From Pirellulales bacterium (GTDB lineage: Bacteria; Planctomycetota; Planctomycetia; Pirellulales; JACPPG01): DNA of 64,000 bases. Positions within the stretch are counted from its first letter, which is position 1. Every line of letters begins with the position of its first letter. The stretch lies in NCBI GenBank assembly GCA_036499395.1, contig DASYDW010000121.1, forward strand, positions 114,641-178,640, read 5' to 3'. Under the pieces are notes generated by a model, which made no database searches, was not told the origin of the DNA, and worked only from the letters and a program-made list of their open reading frames with translations. The position numbers and the translations under genes were made by a program. Positions 53,657 through 61,490 of this stretch are shown piece by piece.

Positions 53657-53918
53657 CGAAAAAACAAATGAGTCCGACCGCAACAACGAACGACACGGAC
53701 CCTATCGCGATCAGCGCCTCGGTCTTCTTGTCCACGAGTGCCGTCTTTCGAGACTTAGGGGAATCGTGGAGTAATGATCGTGCGAAGTCCAAATGGGGAC
53801 TCAAAGGATATATGGCCATTGAGGGATCGAGTCCGCCAAATTCAGCGACAATTTGTTCGGCGCCAAGCCTGGGCAGTCTCCAGGACGCAAGCCGTAAGTG
53901 ATCGCTAGGCAGTTTCAA
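53640..53918 (-). CDS. C-terminal-anchored hypothetical protein
   Basis: A 92-residue product with a C-terminal membrane segment (ALIAIGSVSFVVAVGLICFF) preceded by a basic stretch. The frame opens at TTG 53918 and lacks a clear ribosome site, so it could be partial. Shares 17 bases with the convergent gene. Function unknown. Confidence 0.4.
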   Translation of the reverse strand: MKLPSDHLRLASWRLPRLGAEQIVAEFGGLDPSMAIYPLSPHLDFARSLLHDSPKSRKTALVDKKTEALIAIGSVSFVVAVGLICFFVMLLT

Positions 53919-54105
53919 TCAACCCCGCTTGCGCCGTCCGGGCGGCGCCAGTTGGGGAGTTTTTGAAAAGCGATAAATCGTTGCAGCGCACAACTCTAGC
54001 GGCGACATCCGCCTTTTATTCCTGAATGGTCCGAAAAATGATTCTAGAAGCCATGCGGCGAATTCTGTGGAATGCGGATCCGCTCTTCCGAGAGAGTACT
54101 AGCAG

Positions 54106-54151
54106 CCCGACGGGGCGTACCAGAATTCGGCGCCCCGTCGGGTCATTTTTT
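54106..54151 (+). terminator. rho-independent terminator, plus strand
   Basis: Twelve-base arms CCCGACGGGGCG (54106-54117) and CGCCCCGTCGGG (54131-54142), then TCA and six T (54146-54151). It sits between the coupled genes ending at 53656 and the next small gene, and would end transcription of the former. Confidence 0.8.
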
Positions 54152-54167
54152 GCGCAGAGGGCATTGC

Positions 54168-54434
54168 ATGACCGTCCTAATCAACAACCTAGCCAACCTT
54201 CCGCACCACGACGGGCAGATCGTGCTTCGTGCGAAGCGTGAAGACTTCGAAGTGGTCGTCAAACACAACGCCAGGCACGGTGGCGAGAAGTACTGGGTAT
54301 TCGGCGCGGTGATCGAGCCGGGCGGAGGGACCTGGACGAACTTGGCCGCCGAACGGCGGACGGTGCAGGAGGCGCGCGGTTTGGCGGCGCGGCTATGGGC
54401 GGAGGGCGAGAAATTCAATGTGGCCGTCGGTTAA
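54168..54434 (+). CDS. hypothetical protein, island
   Basis: An 88-residue product: MTVLINNLANLPHHDGQIVL, then KHNARHGGEKYWVFGAVIEP and TVQEARGLAARLWAEG. The mix of basic and aromatic residues suggests a small folded domain. GAGGG lies upstream of ATG 54168. A strong terminator lies 17 bases before, so the gene has its own promoter. Function unknown. Confidence 0.55.
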   Translation: MTVLINNLANLPHHDGQIVLRAKREDFEVVVKHNARHGGEKYWVFGAVIEPGGGTWTNLAAERRTVQEARGLAARLWAEGEKFNVAVG

Positions 54435-54455
54435 GTGCCACGTCTGAGAGCGACG

Positions 54456-54554
54456 TCAGAGCATCGCGACGAGCGTCACGCCAATTAGGCAGGCAATCAC
54501 CACCCCGGCGATCAGGGCATGAGGAAACCAGCGTTCAAATAAGTCAGCGAACAT
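54456..54554 (-). CDS. membrane microprotein (32 aa)
   Basis: A 32-residue product starting MFADLFERWFPH followed by one membrane segment (ALIAGVVIACLIGVTLVAML). Its start overlaps the end of the upstream minus-strand gene by 11 bases, implying coupling. Unknown function. Confidence 0.45.
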   Translation of the reverse strand: MFADLFERWFPHALIAGVVIACLIGVTLVAML

Positions 54555-54738
54555 TGAAGCGTTTCTTGGCAAGGGGCTCAGCTGGGACGTCCACGACCTT
54601 TTCAGGACCTTGGCCGTTTACTTTTTCTGAGCACTGGGGATGAACTCCGCCGCGCGAATACGACGGTAGGTGACAGACCGGGCAGAGAGGTTGTGTGGCG
54701 GAGCGTGACGCGGGGACAGGCTTGTGGTGGTGGTGCAT
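54544..54738 (-). CDS. small cysteine-rich protein
   Basis: A 64-residue product: MHHHHKPVPASRSATQ, then LCPVCHLPSYSRGGVHPQC, a zinc-binding-like arrangement with three cysteines and histidines, then a basic tail. Overlaps the start of the microprotein downstream. Just upstream of the recombinase in divergent orientation. Might be a regulator of excision, but this is only inference from position. Confidence 0.5.
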   Translation of the reverse strand: MHHHHKPVPASRSATQPLCPVCHLPSYSRGGVHPQCSEKVNGQGPEKVVDVPAEPLAKKRFNVR

Positions 54739-54798
54739 GAGTTCATTGTACAGGGTTAAGTGCGCGGCCGCTGAGCGGCTGAGAAAGGGTGACGATTT

Positions 54799-55902
54799 TT
54801 GAAAGCCTGGCTGTTCCAAGACAAGCGACAACTCGCCGAACTGGGCGATAAATGCCCCTGGTCCGTGGGCTGGTACGCAGACGGAAAGCAGCGGCGAAAG
54901 ATCGTCGGAAGTAAGACGGCGGCCGAGCGATTCGCACGACGCACCGAGGGCCAATTAGAGGCAGGGTCGTACGTGCAGAACAGCCGGCGAACCTGGAAGG
55001 ACTTCCGCAAGGCGTTCGACGCGAAGATCCTCGCGGCGATGGAGCCCAACACGAAGCGCACAACCCAAACTTCGCTGAAGCATTTCGAGCGGATCGTGAG
55101 GCCTGGCAAGCTCGTCTCTTTGACGACCGATCGTATTGCCGATTACGCGGCTGCGCGCCGACTTGAAAAGCGAACGAAGCGGGAAGACGCGCCAGCGGTC
55201 TCGCCAGCAACCGTCAACCGGGAGCTGCGCACCATCCGCGCTACACGGAATATCGCGAACGAATGGGGCTGGCTACCGAAGCGGCCAAAGGTGCGACTGC
55301 TTCGCGAGCCGGTCAAGTTGCCAACATACGTCGATCCTGAGACCTTCGCGAAGCTCTACGCGGCGTGCGACGACGGACCAATGCTAGACTTGCCGGGTGT
55401 CGCTGCTGCCGATTGGTGGCGTGGCCTGCTCGTCATGGCCTATATGACCGGCTGGCGAATCTCGGAACTTCTGAAGCTTCGTCGTGAAGACGTCAACTTC
55501 GAGAACGCCACTGCTTTGAACAGGGCCGCAGACAATAAGGGGCGGCGAGACTCGCTGACGCTCCTGCATCCGATCGTTGTCGATCACCTTAAACCGCTAG
55601 CGGGATTCTCTCGGCTGATCTTCGCTTGGCCACACGACCAGCGAACGCTATGGGTCGAGTTCTACCGCCTGCAGACGGCAGCCAAAGTCAAGCCGGATGG
55701 AAAGGCGCACTACGGCTTCCACGATCTGCGGAGAGCCTTCGCAACAATGAACGCGGCCAACATGACTGTTGACGCATCGCAGTTGCTAATGCGTCATAAG
55801 AGTTATACGACCACTCAGCGGTACATCGCGATGAGCAGGCAGGTGAATCCTGCTGTGGCCGCTCTCTTCGTTCCGGAGCTGAAGACAGCTTCCGGTGCGT
55901 AA
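54799..55902 (+). CDS. tyrosine-type recombinase/integrase
   Basis: A 367-residue site-specific recombinase. The N-terminal arm/core-binding region (about 1-150) has KTAAERFARRTEGQLEAGSY. The catalytic domain carries the first Arg in TGWRISELLKLR, the HxxR pair in YGFHDLRRAF, a later His in LMRHKSYTTT and the nucleophile Tyr in QRYIAM. The start is TTG at 54799, with AAAGGG upstream. It ends 69 bases before the right att repeat, which lies in tRNA-Phe, so it should catalyse integration and excision of the island. The remnant at 48497-48601 is a relative. Confidence 0.92.
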   Translation: MKAWLFQDKRQLAELGDKCPWSVGWYADGKQRRKIVGSKTAAERFARRTEGQLEAGSYVQNSRRTWKDFRKAFDAKILAAMEPNTKRTTQTSLKHFERIVRPGKLVSLTTDRIADYAAARRLEKRTKREDAPAVSPATVNRELRTIRATRNIANEWGWLPKRPKVRLLREPVKLPTYVDPETFAKLYAACDDGPMLDLPGVAAADWWRGLLVMAYMTGWRISELLKLRREDVNFENATALNRAADNKGRRDSLTLLHPIVVDHLKPLAGFSRLIFAWPHDQRTLWVEFYRLQTAAKVKPDGKAHYGFHDLRRAFATMNAANMTVDASQLLMRHKSYTTTQRYIAMSRQVNPAVAALFVPELKTASGA

Positions 55903-55923
55903 TGTTGGATTTATGTTGGATTT
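55903..55923. repeat. 21-bp arm-like repeat, right copy
   Basis: The same 21 bases as 48817-48837: two copies of TGTTGGATTT separated by one A. It starts directly after the recombinase stop and lies 48 bases inside the right att repeat. Probably a recombinase arm-binding site. Confidence 0.7.
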
Positions 55924-55971
55924 GCTTTTTCGTGCGAAGAAGCGAATCGACGTAAGTCCTTGCACAGCCTC

Positions 55972-56016
55972 AGTGGACAGGGGGAGAGTTGAACTCCCGA
56001 CACGTGGATTTTCAGT
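55972..56016. repeat. right attachment-site repeat (45 bp) of tRNA-Phe island
   Basis: 45 bases identical to 48665-48709, here within the intact tRNA-Phe gene (3' half and one or two flanking bases). After integration the element's own copy of the 3' half restores the tRNA. Confidence 0.9.
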
Positions 56017-56046
56017 CCACTGCTCTACCAACTGAGCTACCTGTCC
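55974..56046 (-). tRNA. tRNA-Phe (GAA)
   Basis: 73 bases on the minus strand. The acceptor stem GGACAGG pairs with CCTGTCC, then discriminator A. The anticodon loop is CTGAAAA, giving anticodon GAA for phenylalanine. D-arm AGCTCAGTTGGTAGAGC and T-arm with GTTCAACTC are regular. CCA is not encoded. The 3' half serves as the integration site of the island. Confidence 0.95.
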
Positions 56047-56328
56047 AAAACGTTCCTCATCGGGCATCGTAATCGTAGCTCAGGCCGGCCTCGTGAACCT
56101 GCCGACCACGATCGAGACCGCAACTGCTGCCGGTTGCAACGATCCGGTCATCCGACCGATTCGCCGCAAACTCTACGCCGCAGCCTGCTTGCAGCCCGCG
56201 AGAAAGCAAAGGGCAATCGTAAAATCCTTGGCCCCGGTTGTCAATCGCCACTCGGCATACCCTGTAGACAGGGACGCGACGCGGCCGGTTCGCAACGCAT
56301 CGAGGAGCCAAGCGGCGATCACGAATCG

Positions 56329-57795
56329 CTACGGCAAAAGTTTGCGCAACTTCGCCACGCGGGCGTTCAAACGCTCCAAATCGCGTGGATCTTCGAACTG
56401 CGGCGCCTCGGCCGCTAGCGACGATTCGGCCTTGGTCAACGACTCCTGCGCCGCCTCATACAGACCGGCGGCCTGCTGCGCTTCGGCGATCGAGAGCATC
56501 ACGTGCGATCCCGCCGGCGGATCGAGCGCCTGGCAGAAATCGAACAACTCGTTCCACAGGCGAACTGCTTGCTCCAACTCTCCTGCTCGAACCTGTTCGC
56601 TGGCCAGAAAGAACGTGGCTGTCAGCCAATCATCGCTGCCGGCCTTGGCTCCGTCATAAAATGCCTGCCAGGCAATCACGGATTTCGAGATTTCCGGCCG
56701 CCCCCGCAAGTAACGAGCCCGCTCGCCAAGCAGCTTAATGCGAGAATTCTCATCGCCCCCTGCCGCGTCGAAGCGTTTCTGCCACTGCAACAAATACTCG
56801 TCGATTCGATTCGAGTTGATCAGATCGTGGGCCTCACGCGTCAACAACCACTGGCGGTTTTCGGCGGTTAGATTCGGATCATCGAGCAACCGCCGACTGT
56901 TCAGGAGCGCCCGCTCGTACTGCCGATCCCATTCCAGATGCTTCTGCCGTACAAGTTCCAGACGCCAACGTTCCGACGCGTCCTCCGTGCTCGACAGCGC
57001 CCTCTCGATCCGGGCGATCGCGCCGGTGTAGTCTTTGGCATCGCGATCTTTTTCGAGCTGCGTCCAAATTTCATTCTTTTCGCGCCACGTCGCGAGCGCC
57101 GCGACGCGGGCATCATAAATCGCGCGCACACCGGCTGCATTGTCGGGATCAAGCTGGCGTATCCGCTCGACAATGTCGGCGTAAAACACCAACAACGGGT
57201 CGTTCTTCCGTTCATCGAGCGCGCTCAGCGAAGGCGCGATCGCCTGGAGTGCATCGCTCAGATGTTTCGCCCGATCGCCATCGCTCTTGGCCCCCTCGGC
57301 CGCGGCCAGGAACTCGTCGCGCTTCTTTCGCGCGGCCACTGCTTGTCGAGCTTCCGCCAGAAACGATTCCGCCGTGATTTCATCCTCATAGCCCAGGTAA
57401 GCAAACGGTCGCGCCTGCTGGTCAGCCAGTACGACCACCGGCACGCCGTCGATGAGATATTGCGATTTCCATTTCTCGTATTGTTCTTGCTGCTGCCGTT
57501 GCACGTCGGGCAACTTATCGAGATCGCCCCCCAGAAAGTTCAATCGCACCAGGACGAAATCCTGCTTCGCCTCGGCAAACTCTGGTTGTTGAAATACCTG
57601 CCGGTCCAGCAAGGTGCAATAGTGACACCAGGTTTCCCCGGTAAAGACGATCATCAGATCCCGCTTCTCGTCAGCAGCCAACCGCTGCCCGAGGTCGATC
57701 CGCGGTATCCACTTCACCTCGGGGGGCGCCGCGAGGCACGGTTTGATCAGCAACAGCGCAACCGTCGCCAACATCCAAGCCGGCAGTGTTTTCAT
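56329..57795 (-). CDS. thioredoxin-fold protein with TPR-like C-terminal region
   Basis: A 488-residue exported protein. The signal peptide is LATVALLLIKPCLAAP. A thioredoxin-like domain (about 20-150) follows, with DLMIVFTGETWCHYCTLLDR, a WCxxC redox centre and DGVPVVVLADQQARPF containing the cis-Pro. The rest (about 160-480) is helical and TPR-like (WRLELVRQKHLEWDRQYERA, LASEQVRAGELEQAVRLWNE). It may guide disulfide chemistry in the periplasm. The ATG at 57795 is preceded by GAGGGGCG. Function otherwise unknown. Confidence 0.82.
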   Translation of the reverse strand: MKTLPAWMLATVALLLIKPCLAAPPEVKWIPRIDLGQRLAADEKRDLMIVFTGETWCHYCTLLDRQVFQQPEFAEAKQDFVLVRLNFLGGDLDKLPDVQRQQQEQYEKWKSQYLIDGVPVVVLADQQARPFAYLGYEDEITAESFLAEARQAVAARKKRDEFLAAAEGAKSDGDRAKHLSDALQAIAPSLSALDERKNDPLLVFYADIVERIRQLDPDNAAGVRAIYDARVAALATWREKNEIWTQLEKDRDAKDYTGAIARIERALSSTEDASERWRLELVRQKHLEWDRQYERALLNSRRLLDDPNLTAENRQWLLTREAHDLINSNRIDEYLLQWQKRFDAAGGDENSRIKLLGERARYLRGRPEISKSVIAWQAFYDGAKAGSDDWLTATFFLASEQVRAGELEQAVRLWNELFDFCQALDPPAGSHVMLSIAEAQQAAGLYEAAQESLTKAESSLAAEAPQFEDPRDLERLNARVAKLRKLLP

Positions 57796-57932
57796 ATTCG
57801 CCCCTCGCATTTCACAGTTAATCGAGTGTTAGCAACCGGCAACCTCTTCGGCTCCCCCTTAGCATATCGCGAATAAATCCCCCGTTGCAAAGCTAGTTCG
57901 GACCTTTTCCCGCCAAATGCTAGAGTTGCAAC

Positions 57933-58181
57933 ATGGATCAACCCCAACGCGAAATCAACAAGGCGGAATGGCATAACCCAGATAATTGGGCCGGAGTCGG
58001 TCCGTTCAAGGCTTACTTCAGCAAGCGCGATTCGCGGATCTGGGTTCCCCAGTATTGGAACGGGTTATTGAGCCCGACGACGCTCAATCTCGGGCATCGC
58101 TTTGGATTCCCGACGTTGACGTTATTGTGGACGCTCATTGCCGGCGTTCTCATTTATGCAGCGTTTGCCAATCACCGCTGA
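57933..58181 (+). CDS. DUF5808-like membrane protein
   Basis: An 82-residue product with NPDNWAGVGPFKAYFSKRDS and RIWVPQYWNGLLSPTTLNLG, similar to DUF5808 (W..NWxG.xYF..DxRxWVPxR), then a C-terminal membrane segment (LTLLWTLIAGVLIYAAFANH). Function of the family unknown. No strong ribosome site is seen. It lies between the thioredoxin gene and the PVC cytochrome. Confidence 0.65.
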   Translation: MDQPQREINKAEWHNPDNWAGVGPFKAYFSKRDSRIWVPQYWNGLLSPTTLNLGHRFGFPTLTLLWTLIAGVLIYAAFANHR

Positions 58182-58229
58182 TCCGTCGGGCAGATTCAGC
58201 CCTCCTCACGATCGCGCTCAGCATCTTCC

Positions 58230-58252
58230 GTAGCCGGCCTCTTCGAAGCCGG
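58230..58252. repeat. palindromic intergenic repeat, GTAGCCGG family
   Basis: GTAG followed by CCGGC (58234-58238) and GCCGG (58248-58252) with a CTCTTCGAA loop. It resembles the repeat at 2169-2191. Confidence 0.5.
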
Positions 58253-58410
58253 AATATCTTCGTGCCGCTTCCGGGGCCGCAGCCCCCAGCTACAGATGTT
58301 GCAGTTCTCCTGCAGCCCGGTACTACTTTCTTGTCCCCGCCGTCCGGCCCGCCTATCATCGACCGAGGAAACCTGCCGCCCCGCCGACTCCCCTGCCCTC
58401 CCCCGCGCGA

Positions 58411-61400
58411 ATGATTTCCTCGCCCGCAAATCGTTGTGCCTGCGCCGTGGCCACCGCGCTGATCGCCGCAGTGACCACGCTCTCGGCGCCCGATCGCGCC
58501 GCGGCCCAAGGCTACCCTCCGGAGGAAGCTTCGCAGCGGATGACCGTGGCCGATGGGTTCGAAGTGCAGTTAGTTGCCGCCGAGCCTCTTGTGCGCCAGC
58601 CGGTCGCCATTGACTTCGACGATCGCGGCCGGCTGTGGGTGGTGCAATATCTGCAGTATCCCAACCCGACAGGACTCGAACGGGTGAAGGTCGACCGCTA
58701 CTCGCGCACGGTCTACGACAAAATGCCCGAGCCGCCGCCGCGCGGCACGCCGGGCAACGATCGCATCACGATTCTCGAAGACACTGATAACGACGGCCGC
58801 GCGGATCACGCCCGCGATTTCGTCACCGGCCTGAATCTCGCCAGCGGCTTGGCTTTCGGCTATGGCGGCGTCTTTGTGCTCAACGCACCGTACCTGCTCT
58901 TCTATCCCGACCGTGACCGCAACGACGTGCCCGACGCCGATCCCGAGGTTTTGCTCACCGGCTTCGGCATCGAAGACGCGCACAGCGTTGCGAACTCGCT
59001 CACTTGGGGTCCGGATGGCTGGCTCTATGGCTGCCAAGGCAGCACCGTCACGGCGAACATTCGCGGCATCGAATTCCAGCAAGGCGTGTGGCGCTATCAC
59101 CCAACCAGCAAGCGCTTCGAGCTGTTCTGTGAAGGGGGCGGCAATTCGTGGGGCCTCGATTTCGATGCTCACGGCGAATTGTTCTACAGCACCAATTTCG
59201 GCGGCTTCGTCATGCTGCACGGCGTGCAAGGGGGCTATTACTGGAAGAACTTTGGTAAGCATGGCGCGCTGCACAATCCGAATACCTACGGCTACTTCGA
59301 CCACGTGCCACACGCCAACTTCACCGGAGGGCATGTCACCGACGGCGGTATCATCTATCAAGGCGATCTATTCCCCGCCGAATTCCGCGGCCGCTACATC
59401 GCCGCCGACCTGCTGGGGCATGCCGTGCATTGGCACACGATCGAACCGCACCGTTCAACATTCCGCTCGGCACATGGCGGCACGTTGCTCGCAGCCAACG
59501 ATACCTGGTTCGCCCCCAGCGACGTCACGATGGGGCCCGACGGTGCGGTGTATGTGGCCGATTGGCACGACGCGCGCACGGCCCATCCCGATCCCGACGC
59601 AGAATGGGATCGCCGCAACGGCCGCATCTATCGCATTCAGCCACGCGGCGCCGCACGACAGCCGGTGCGCGATCTGCGCAACGCGAGCGAAGCAGAACTA
59701 GTGCGAGAACTGGCGTCGACAAACCAGTGGTACGTCCGCCACGCCCGGCGTCATCTGGCCGAACGCGCCGCGACGAAAAATGATCCGTTGCTCATCGCTC
59801 GGCTAACTCCGCTCGCAACAAGTGTTGATTCACCAGCCGATGCACAGGCCCAGAAGCACCCGCCGCCGCTCGAGGCTTTATGGACCTTGTACGACGTCGG
59901 GGGGCTGGACCGCACAAGCGCTCATCAACTGCTGAAGCATCCCGATCCCTTCGTCAGGTCATGGACCGTACGACTGATCGGTGACCAGGGCATAGTGTCT
60001 CCGGAAATCGTGCGACGTCTGAACGCTATGGCCTCGCATGAACCGAGCGTAATCGTGCGACGCCAACTCGCATGCTGTGCCCGGCGGCTTCCTGCCGAGG
60101 TTGGCTTGCCGATCGCCGTCCTTCTGGCACGCCGAGCCGAGGACATCGACGATCCTCATATCCCCCTCCTGACCTGGTGGGCCATCGAAAGCATGGCCGT
60201 CGCCGAGCGCGAGCAGATCGTGCAACTTTTTACGTCCCCAGCCGCCTGGCAAGCGCAGCTTTCGCGCGAGTTCATCATGCCGCGATTGGTACAGCGCTAT
60301 GCCGCCGAGCGCAACGCCGAAAGCGCACTGTCTTGTTTGACGCTTTTAAAAAGCGCTCCCGACGCCGCGTCGCGGCAGCCACTCTGGGCGGCTGTCGACG
60401 AGGAATGGCGCGGCCGCACATCGATCGACGAGGCGCCGGCCGAACTCCTGACTCTTGCGAATGCCGACTGGCAAGCCAACCGCGATCAACCGGCGCTTGC
60501 GCGACTTGCGATCCGGCTCGGCAACCATGCCGCGTATGAATACGTGGTCGCCCGCGCACTCGACGCTTCGGTCGAGGAACCGATGCGCGTGGCCATGCTG
60601 GGCGTGCTGGCCGAAGTCGGTCCACCAGCAGATCTGTTGCAGCTCACCACGCTGTTGAACGAAAAGAACCCGCCAGCGATTCAAGCCGCAGCGCTTCGCG
60701 CGCTCGCTCACGGCAGCGCCTCAGCGCTGGCCGACGCGATCCTGGCGTCGTATTCGGCGATGTCGCCTCCGGTGCGCAGCCAGGCCCGCGACGTTCTGTT
60801 AGCCAAACGTACTTGGGCCCGGCTGTTGTTGGATCGAGTAACTCGCGGCGAACTCGATTCACAGGAAATCCCGCTCGATCAGTTGCGCGTGATCGCGGCG
60901 CATGAAGACGAGGAGTTGAACGCGATCGTACGAAGGTTTTGGGGTGCTATTCACCAGGCCACACCCGAAGAGCGTTTGGCCGTGGTCCGCCGTTTGAATA
61001 ATGACCTCCGCGCGGCGGACGGCCATCCGGCGCCCGGCCGTGAGATTTTTCGCAAGCAATGCGGCACCTGCCATACCCTCTTCGGCGAAGGAGAGAAGAT
61101 CGGCCCTGACCTGACCACGGCCAACCGCCGCGACCGCGATTTCCTGCTCGCGAGTATCGTCGACCCTAGCGCCGTAGTCCGCAAAGAGTTCACCAATTAC
61201 ACGGTGCAAACCGGCGATGGACGCATCCTCACCGGCTTGATCGCCGACCAAGACGCCAATAGCCTGACGGTATTGACGGCCAAGAACGACCGCGTGCGGC
61301 TCGCCCGATCCGAAATCGACAGTGTGACCGAATCACCGAACTCGTTGATGCCCGACAACATTGCCGAACAACTATCGCCGCAAAACCTGCGCGACCTGTT

Positions 61401-61437
61401 CGCCTGGCTGCAACAACCGGCACCAGACGCCAAGTAG
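58411..61437 (+). CDS. PVC-type haem-binding CxxCH protein with HEAT repeats
   Basis: A 1008-residue exported protein parallel to the one at 26353-29385. Signal peptide, then a propeller domain (about 30-440; FDDRGRLWVVQYLQYPNPTG, LEDTDNDGRADH, GPDGAVYVADWHDARTAHPD). HEAT-like helices (about 450-860) precede a cytochrome c motif CGTCH with KIGPDLTTANRR near residue 890. A closing module ends FAWLQQPAPDAK. ATG at 58411 opens MISSPANRCACAVA, a signal peptide. Probably part of an outward-facing oxidation system; substrate not evident. Confidence 0.92.
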   Translation: MISSPANRCACAVATALIAAVTTLSAPDRAAAQGYPPEEASQRMTVADGFEVQLVAAEPLVRQPVAIDFDDRGRLWVVQYLQYPNPTGLERVKVDRYSRTVYDKMPEPPPRGTPGNDRITILEDTDNDGRADHARDFVTGLNLASGLAFGYGGVFVLNAPYLLFYPDRDRNDVPDADPEVLLTGFGIEDAHSVANSLTWGPDGWLYGCQGSTVTANIRGIEFQQGVWRYHPTSKRFELFCEGGGNSWGLDFDAHGELFYSTNFGGFVMLHGVQGGYYWKNFGKHGALHNPNTYGYFDHVPHANFTGGHVTDGGIIYQGDLFPAEFRGRYIAADLLGHAVHWHTIEPHRSTFRSAHGGTLLAANDTWFAPSDVTMGPDGAVYVADWHDARTAHPDPDAEWDRRNGRIYRIQPRGAARQPVRDLRNASEAELVRELASTNQWYVRHARRHLAERAATKNDPLLIARLTPLATSVDSPADAQAQKHPPPLEALWTLYDVGGLDRTSAHQLLKHPDPFVRSWTVRLIGDQGIVSPEIVRRLNAMASHEPSVIVRRQLACCARRLPAEVGLPIAVLLARRAEDIDDPHIPLLTWWAIESMAVAEREQIVQLFTSPAAWQAQLSREFIMPRLVQRYAAERNAESALSCLTLLKSAPDAASRQPLWAAVDEEWRGRTSIDEAPAELLTLANADWQANRDQPALARLAIRLGNHAAYEYVVARALDASVEEPMRVAMLGVLAEVGPPADLLQLTTLLNEKNPPAIQAAALRALAHGSASALADAILASYSAMSPPVRSQARDVLLAKRTWARLLLDRVTRGELDSQEIPLDQLRVIAAHEDEELNAIVRRFWGAIHQATPEERLAVVRRLNNDLRAADGHPAPGREIFRKQCGTCHTLFGEGEKIGPDLTTANRRDRDFLLASIVDPSAVVRKEFTNYTVQTGDGRILTGLIADQDANSLTVLTAKNDRVRLARSEIDSVTESPNSLMPDNIAEQLSPQNLRDLFAWLQQPAPDAK

Positions 61438-61490
61438 CGATGCTTCATCGACCGTAAACAAGACAGCCAGGCTGTTATAGGTAGGAGAGA

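Larger units (their letters stand above)
48665..56016. mobile_element. tRNA-Phe-integrated genomic island (about 7.35 kb)
   Basis: The island is bounded by the 45-bp direct repeats and carries a tyrosine recombinase at its right end, facing the tRNA. 21-bp internal arm-like repeats lie near each end (48817-48837 and 55903-55923). Cargo includes broken short genes, two PEP-CTERM proteins, small hypothetical proteins and membrane microproteins. No replication, conjugation or phage structural gene is visible, so it is not obviously self-transferable. Some genes are frameshifted, suggesting decay. Confidence 0.85.
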
